DNA from: Calliphora vicina
Taxonomy: Eukaryota; Arthropoda; Insecta; Diptera; Calliphoridae
Reading direction: 5' to 3'
Length of the DNA stretch: 64,000 nucleotides
NCBI RefSeq assembly: GCF_958450345.1
Contig: NC_088783.1
Coordinates: forward strand, 22,695,701 to 22,759,700
The notes under the pieces were generated by a model. That model saw only the letters and a list, made by a program, of their open reading frames with translations, did not search any database and had not been told where the DNA came from. Shown here in pieces: positions 58,832 through 64,000 of this stretch. Every line of letters starts with the position of its first letter. Position 1 is the stretch's first letter. A program made the position numbers and the translations under genes.

Positions 58832-61385
58832 GTATACTTTGGTGAAGGGAATAAAACATTAAAAACATTTTGATCAAAAAAATATTTTCAATATTTCAAG
58901 ATTCGGCACAGTCGTGTTTGTGCAAAATTTCTGCCATATTGTTTTATGTTTTGGAATAAGCAGAACATTAGATTAAGTTCGGTTTCAGGCTGAAATCCTG
59001 TTTTCGTTCACAAAGGTAATGTTAAGGAACTTTTGCATTGTTCAAATAATTGACAAAATAATTTAAAAATATAGTAGAAAGTAATTGACAAATTTGTTGA
59101 AAATAGAGTACCTTATAAGTCAAGTACTTTTCTGAGTTTATATTATATGATGAAATAGTACTTTTGTACCCATATTTACATCCCTGATTAGCACTATCAA
59201 TATTCGGCATGTATGTAAATGTAGAGGGTATAGTTTTACCGCCCATGTACTAACTAACTACTGCGTATAATGGTTCATTTGCCTTTTGCGGTTTCTACAA
59301 ATAATGAATGAATGAATGATATGGCCACAAAAACACCTTATACGAGTACGTATAATGTGGCACAAACAAATACATATATACACAAATAAATACAGACTTC
59401 GATAGTTGCAATAGTGGCAGATAACTGACTAAAAATTTTGACCCAGTTAAGGTACTATATTTGTCTATTAAACTATTTTCATTTATTTACCCATATAAGA
59501 AATGATGTGGTCTTAAATTACATCTTTACACATTCATGTATAATTACATTTGTATGTATGTAGACTGATATTTACATTTCACTGTAAAAAAAGTGTAATT
59601 ATTTGTCTGTCGATTTTTACACTTTAGACTCTTTGTATGTTGTTGCTACATACGAGTACATACATATCTGTTGCTCTTATCGCCTTTCATTTCTTACAAA
59701 GACAAATAGTTTCAATTTGTTTTTGTTTTCATTTAAAGGTTGTTATTGTTGTTGCTATTTGTTAAATTAAATATAAACAAATAAATAAACATAATGTTTT
59801 TAATTTGTTACTTCAATCCAAGTTAAAGCATAAAATATTTCAATGAAAATAGAGAGTGCTGAAAACTTCAATTCAATTTGGTTACAATTAATTAATTTTA
59901 TACTTCAGTTGTATTGTACTGCAGCAGTACATGATGACGCGTGTAAAAAATAAATTTGTTTTATTGTTGTTTTTTTATAATCGTTTAAACTAATAGATTA
60001 TAGGCTATTAGAAAAGAAAGTTAAACTCAGATTCATTTCATTAATAAAATAAATAGTACTTTTTTTTATTACAATTAATCCACTAAATGTGTGGTTGTAA
60101 TTTACTTGCCATAAATAGATAAGCAAGTATTAGGTATGGTTGTAATTGTTTAAAAATAATCTAAAAGAAATGAAAATAAAATCAAGAAAAAAATTAAAAG
60201 AAAAAAATAATAGGAATTTTTAAGTTATTTATTTTTCTAAATTTAAAGCTATTGAGATCAAAAATTATGTTTAGAAATATATTTCTATTAAAAGTATTGT
60301 TAAATTGAATTAAATGTACGGGGTGTTTTTTTTTAGAAACAAAGGCCGGGTAACTTATCAAAATTTTAAACATAGTTAAGGCATAATCAATGTTTAAATA
60401 CTTTTTTTTATAAATAAAACCCAACAAATTCAAAGGAATGACCAAAATTTTGTCTTTATTAGTTCACAAAATTCATGGAATTTAATGTTTAGAAATAATT
60501 TCTGGCATAAGGCCTTCGCGATTGAGCCTTATGTTGCACAGTGGCTTCTGTAGAACAAGTGAAGTTGCAAAAATCAAAAATAAAAAAAAATTTAATAAAT
60601 CAATTTTACAGAAAACTGTCCAACGATTTCAAATATTCTACTCTTATTACAATTAGTTTTTTGGTTCAGAAGATATAGCCCATCATAGTTGAATGATTTT
60701 CAGTGTTAAAAAACATATCATTATAGGTAATTTGATCCGCTGTATACTGTATCTGAAGTATCTCAAAAAAAATTGTACTACTTGCTTTGTGTTTGTCCAG
60801 GTAAATCGATATTTATCAACTATCCATTTTTTCAATATAAAATGCACTCGCGATAATATGAATAACCAAAAATATGAACATTTTTTACTTCCATTGGGTA
60901 CTCTGAAATATGAACTTAGTGAACTAAGCTTTTTAAAATATGAATAGCTTATTTTCGTTTTTTTTTAAAGTATTTTATCTTTCTACACAGTGTTGAAATC
61001 TAAATCAACAGGGTAGTGGCTAAATTCTTATTCAACTGCTTAATAATTTTTTGACTTCAATAGCTGTAGATGGGAATTAGATGCCATTCGCAAATATGAA
61101 CAATCTTGCAAAAGTGATTTTAATTAGTTCATATTATGATTACTCAACTTTGATGGAAAATTTATAAAAACCATAAATTTCTTTATTTGACATATTTTCA
61201 AAATAAGTTCTTTGATTATTCCTTTACCTAATAAAAACATGTCCAGCTGCCCGTCCTTGTCCCACTTTTTGCTAGAGGTAATATTTTGAAAAAGACCTGC
61301 TTCCAAAAATATTTTGCATGAATTTTTGGGCAATTTATGACATGAAACCATGATTTTGAGCAAAAAAAAAAAATTCTGGAATATT
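58832..61385. other. Intron, nothing recognised
   Basis: AT-rich. It includes an ATGA tetranucleotide run near 59303-59318, and TGTTGCACAGTG at 60533-60544, identical to the right terminus of the 7739-10147 element but without its neighbouring sequence. No exon. Confidence 0.45.
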
Positions 61386-61640
61386 TTATAGAAAAGCTAG
61401 CTGTCCCGGCAAACGTTGTTCTGCCATAGCTCACACAAAATTTGAAGACTCTCACTATGGGAGGTGTCATGTATGGGAGGTGTCATGCCCATTGTTCCTA
61501 TATAGGTCAATTGTGAATCTAAACCATCCAGATATCCACTCAAACACACACAACAAATTTCACCGAAATCGGCCCAGCCGTTAAGGAGGAGTTCAGTTAC
61601 TAACACACGTACAGAAGAATTATATATATAAAGATAAAAA
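61386..61640. mobile_element. Probable retroelement 3' end (RTE-like?)
   Basis: Holds CTGTCCCGGCAAACGTTGTT at the left and AAATCGGCCCAGCCGTTAAG, GGAGGAGTTCAGTTAC, then TTATATATATAAAGAT at the right. Blocks of this type are common in insect repeats and I associate them with 3' ends of RTE-type elements. That class assignment is from memory and uncertain. No coding sequence is present. Confidence 0.45.
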
Positions 61641-61749
61641 ATTAAATCTTTTCTGGAATAATTTTAGAAATAAAAAAAGTCAAAAATTTTAAAAAATATT
61701 TTATTTCCCATGAAAGCGTCAGAGTATGCGGATCATAAATGTCAAATAG

Positions 61750-62060
61750 CGAGCGCAGTATGACAACTAGTTTTACAGTTATCCATACATTTACATTATT
61801 GACTGCATAAGTAGTCAATAAAATTCAAATAGAACTTAATTGGTTACTTTATACAACCCAGGTAATCTAATGTGAAGTCAATTTCCACTTTAGTGTCTCT
61901 ATGTAATCTTTAAGCTTTTTTTGTACTGCACTTTAGAAACTAGTTATTTTACCCACCAGAAGTAATCAATTGGACGTCAGTTCTCACTAGTTGTGATTTT
62001 GTAATTTTATAATTAACATGTTTTAAATAACTAGTCATATAGCTAATTCTGCAAGTTTTA
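61750..62060. repeat. R3 repeat fragment
   Basis: Shares CAACTAGTTTTACAGTTA, CCAGGTAATCTAATGTGAAG and TAGTGTCTCTATGTAATC themes, in reverse orientation, with 39590-39850. Confidence 0.45.
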
Positions 62061-62064
62061 ATAA

Positions 62065-63005
62065 AAAACAAGTAAGAGAGCTATATTCGGTTGTGCCCTT
62101 CACCAAATTATACTTTAAAATACAAATTTTAAATATTTTTAGGTAAACAAAATAATTTTTTTTTTTTAAAACTTTTTTTTTCGAAATTATTTTTTTAATT
62201 TTGTCTAAATATTTTTTTCCGTTTTTTTTTCATTAATTATTGAAAAAATTTTTTTTGGTGAAAAAAAATTCCTGTTAAAAAATATTTTTCCCGATTTTGA
62301 CCCATTGTAGGTCCAACTTATTATAACCTTATATATGTACATCGTTGCAATGGAATTTGAAACATGCATCTATCATTAGATATCCATATTGTCTACACAG
62401 AAAAAATTATATAACAAAATTTTTTGATATTTTCTATTGAATTTTATATTTTGAATTTGATTATTTTGACAATTGAATATACAATTTTCGTTATTGGTTG
62501 AATTTCAAATACAAAAATTATTGAATAGATAATTTTCGTAATTGAAACACAAAAAATAACAAAACTGTGTTTTCAATTACTAAAATTATTTATTCAATAA
62601 TTTTTGTATTTGAAATTCAACCAATAACGAAAATTGTATATTCAATTGTCAAAATAATCAAATTCAAAACTTAAAATTCAATAGAAAATATCAAGAAATT
62701 TTGTTTTTGAAACCAGTTCAATATGTGACAAATATTTGAATTGAAACGGTTTAGGAAATAGTTTTTTCTGTGTAAGAAATAGTTTTTTTGTGTATATCAA
62801 CAGAAAGTATTTGTGGAAAATTTCAATCTTTCGTTTCGTTTGGGCCCTATCGTGTTTTCAGCTGACAGACAGACGGATGGACATATCTAGATCGTCTTAG
62901 AATCTTACGAGGACCCAGAATATATATAAAAATGTGTTAATGTGCTACAAACGGAATGACAAAATCAATATATCCTCAATATTTTTTGATGGTGGGTTTA
63001 AAAAG
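62065..63005. repeat. R2/R1 composite repeat, split by a MITE
   Basis: The left part to 62395 is R2 ('GAGAGCTATATTCGGTTGTG' through 'GACCCATTGTAGGTCCAAC'). The right part from 62775 is R1 ('GGGCCCTATCGTGTTTTCAG' and 'GTTTAAAAAG'). Here the two dispersed repeats adjoin as if they were parts of one longer element. Confidence 0.65.
62396..62772. mobile_element. Longer CACAGAAAAA foldback MITE
   Basis: 377 bp bounded by CACAGAAAAAATTATA and GTTTTTTCTGTG, with TA at 62394-62395 and 62773-62774. The arms around TTTTCGTTATTGGTTGAATT mirror AATTCAACCAATAACGAAAA. Same end type and target as the 247-bp MITEs, with a different interior. Confidence 0.8.
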
Positions 63006-64000
63006 CAATTGGCACTTCGATAACTAAAGGAATATAACGCTGTAGAGGTCTTAAGTGCAAATTTATATACTATATTAGTATAAGTGTTTAGTAAATTAAA
63101 TAGAAATACATTTTTCAAACCATTTTAATAATTTATTAAATAATTTAATTTTATAGTTTTATTTTTTTCCAATAATCTTTATCTTAAGTGGGTTAAAATA
63201 AATATTAAATAACTGCTAGTAGTAGTAAATAATATGTAAATTAAGTTTTATTTACTACTTAAAACTAAAAACTTTATAGCTAGAAATAATAATGATGATG
63301 GTATAAAAATTGAATGCTAATTACAACACAAAGTGGCAATTAGTCTGAAAACATGTGAAACACAAGTGAAAACAACAGAAAAACGGACAGAGTTCAAGTG
63401 CAAAGTTCATATAAACGATCATTAAGAACTTTTATTTCAACGAAGGGGCTTTTTTTTGTATGTTTTAAACACACCAACGAATCTTAAACATCTTAAAATA
63501 ACGTTTAAAATGAACAGGTTTTGTTTCAGGTTTTTTTTTATAGTTAATATTTGCATCATGAATGGCTGAAACGAACAGTCTCAATGAATGGCAGAATCAA
63601 TGGCTACAAGATAAACAGTTAAACTTAAATCGAGAAGAAAAAAAATGGGTATTGCTTAAAAACAAAAAAAAGATTGATTACTGATATCAATAAAAAATAA
63701 AAAAACAGAATCTTGAAGAAATTATGAATTAGCAAAAATATTAAAAAATAAATGAGGTTAAATTTAATGATTTGTTGTTTTAATAATGGGAACACACATT
63801 TCAAAATCTTGGTTATTGAAATTTTCCCACAAATCTAGAAAGTAAATACTTATATACATTTGATGATGAGATGACATAAAATTAATTAAAGAATTAAAAC
63901 TTTCATGGCTTTTTTACAGCTTTTTTTTATAATAAATAAATTTTAGTGAATTTGTTTCGCTGATTTGGCAAAATATTTTGCTTGGTTTTGCTTTAAATAA
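63006..64000. other. Intron to window end, nothing recognised
   Basis: AT-rich, no exon or splice acceptor that can be supported. The downstream exon of the gene must lie beyond the window. Confidence 0.45.

Overview
The window looks like nuclear DNA of a higher dipteran, probably a calyptrate (muscoid) fly. The reasons are strong AT richness, many decayed mariner copies, a tRNA-derived SINE, a jockey-like LINE tail, several non-autonomous hAT-like elements, fly-style A-rich 5' leaders, and GTAAGT/GTAACT splice donors. The species call is inference. No bacterial operon, rRNA gene or CRISPR array is present. Most open frames in the window are chance frames or pieces of transposases.

Only two segments look like host coding sequence, both on the + strand. 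The first is a short first coding exon (20758-20824, 22 complete codons plus one base, donor GTAAGT). The second is a long Asn/Ser/Thr-rich exon (51716-52412, 232 codons plus one base, donor GTAACT). Both begin at an ATG after an A-rich leader carrying upstream ORFs, and both stop one base into a codon that begins with G. The simplest reading is one gene with two alternative first coding exons, at least 31 kb apart, spliced to a common downstream exon beyond position 64000. The last residues of the long exon (DCWDYTIELECLQGPQ, then a codon starting with G) resemble the start of the CDR2/centrocortin coiled-coil family. That name is tentative.

The rest is the upstream flank (1 to about 20400) and two long introns packed with repeats. 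Main blocks: mariner relics and dispersed repeats with a head-to-head pair (0.7-7.2 kb); a 2.4-kb element with inverted ends of several hundred bases (7.7-10.1 kb); nested hAT-like elements (10.9-11.8 kb); a roughly 5-kb array of a 31-bp unit with higher-order structure (13.4-18.3 kb) interrupted by a mariner; a 611-bp foldback (21.7 kb); a SINE (23.5-23.9 kb); mariner, jockey and DDE-transposase relics (24-34 kb); hAT-like elements with clean 8-bp target duplications (34.6, 39.9, 41.6 kb); foldback MITEs with CACAGAGAAAA ends (37.7, 54.7, 62.4 kb); a diverged second array of the same 31-bp unit (45.2-46.1 kb); and a perfect-looking 915-bp tandem duplication (57.0-58.8 kb).

The most distinctive signals are the 31-bp array with its palindromic core and higher-order periods of 992 and 1364 bp, the group of hAT-like elements whose ends are filled with short palindromes, and the phase-matched alternative first exons. 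All similarity statements come from reading the sequence and from memory of families; no searches were run.
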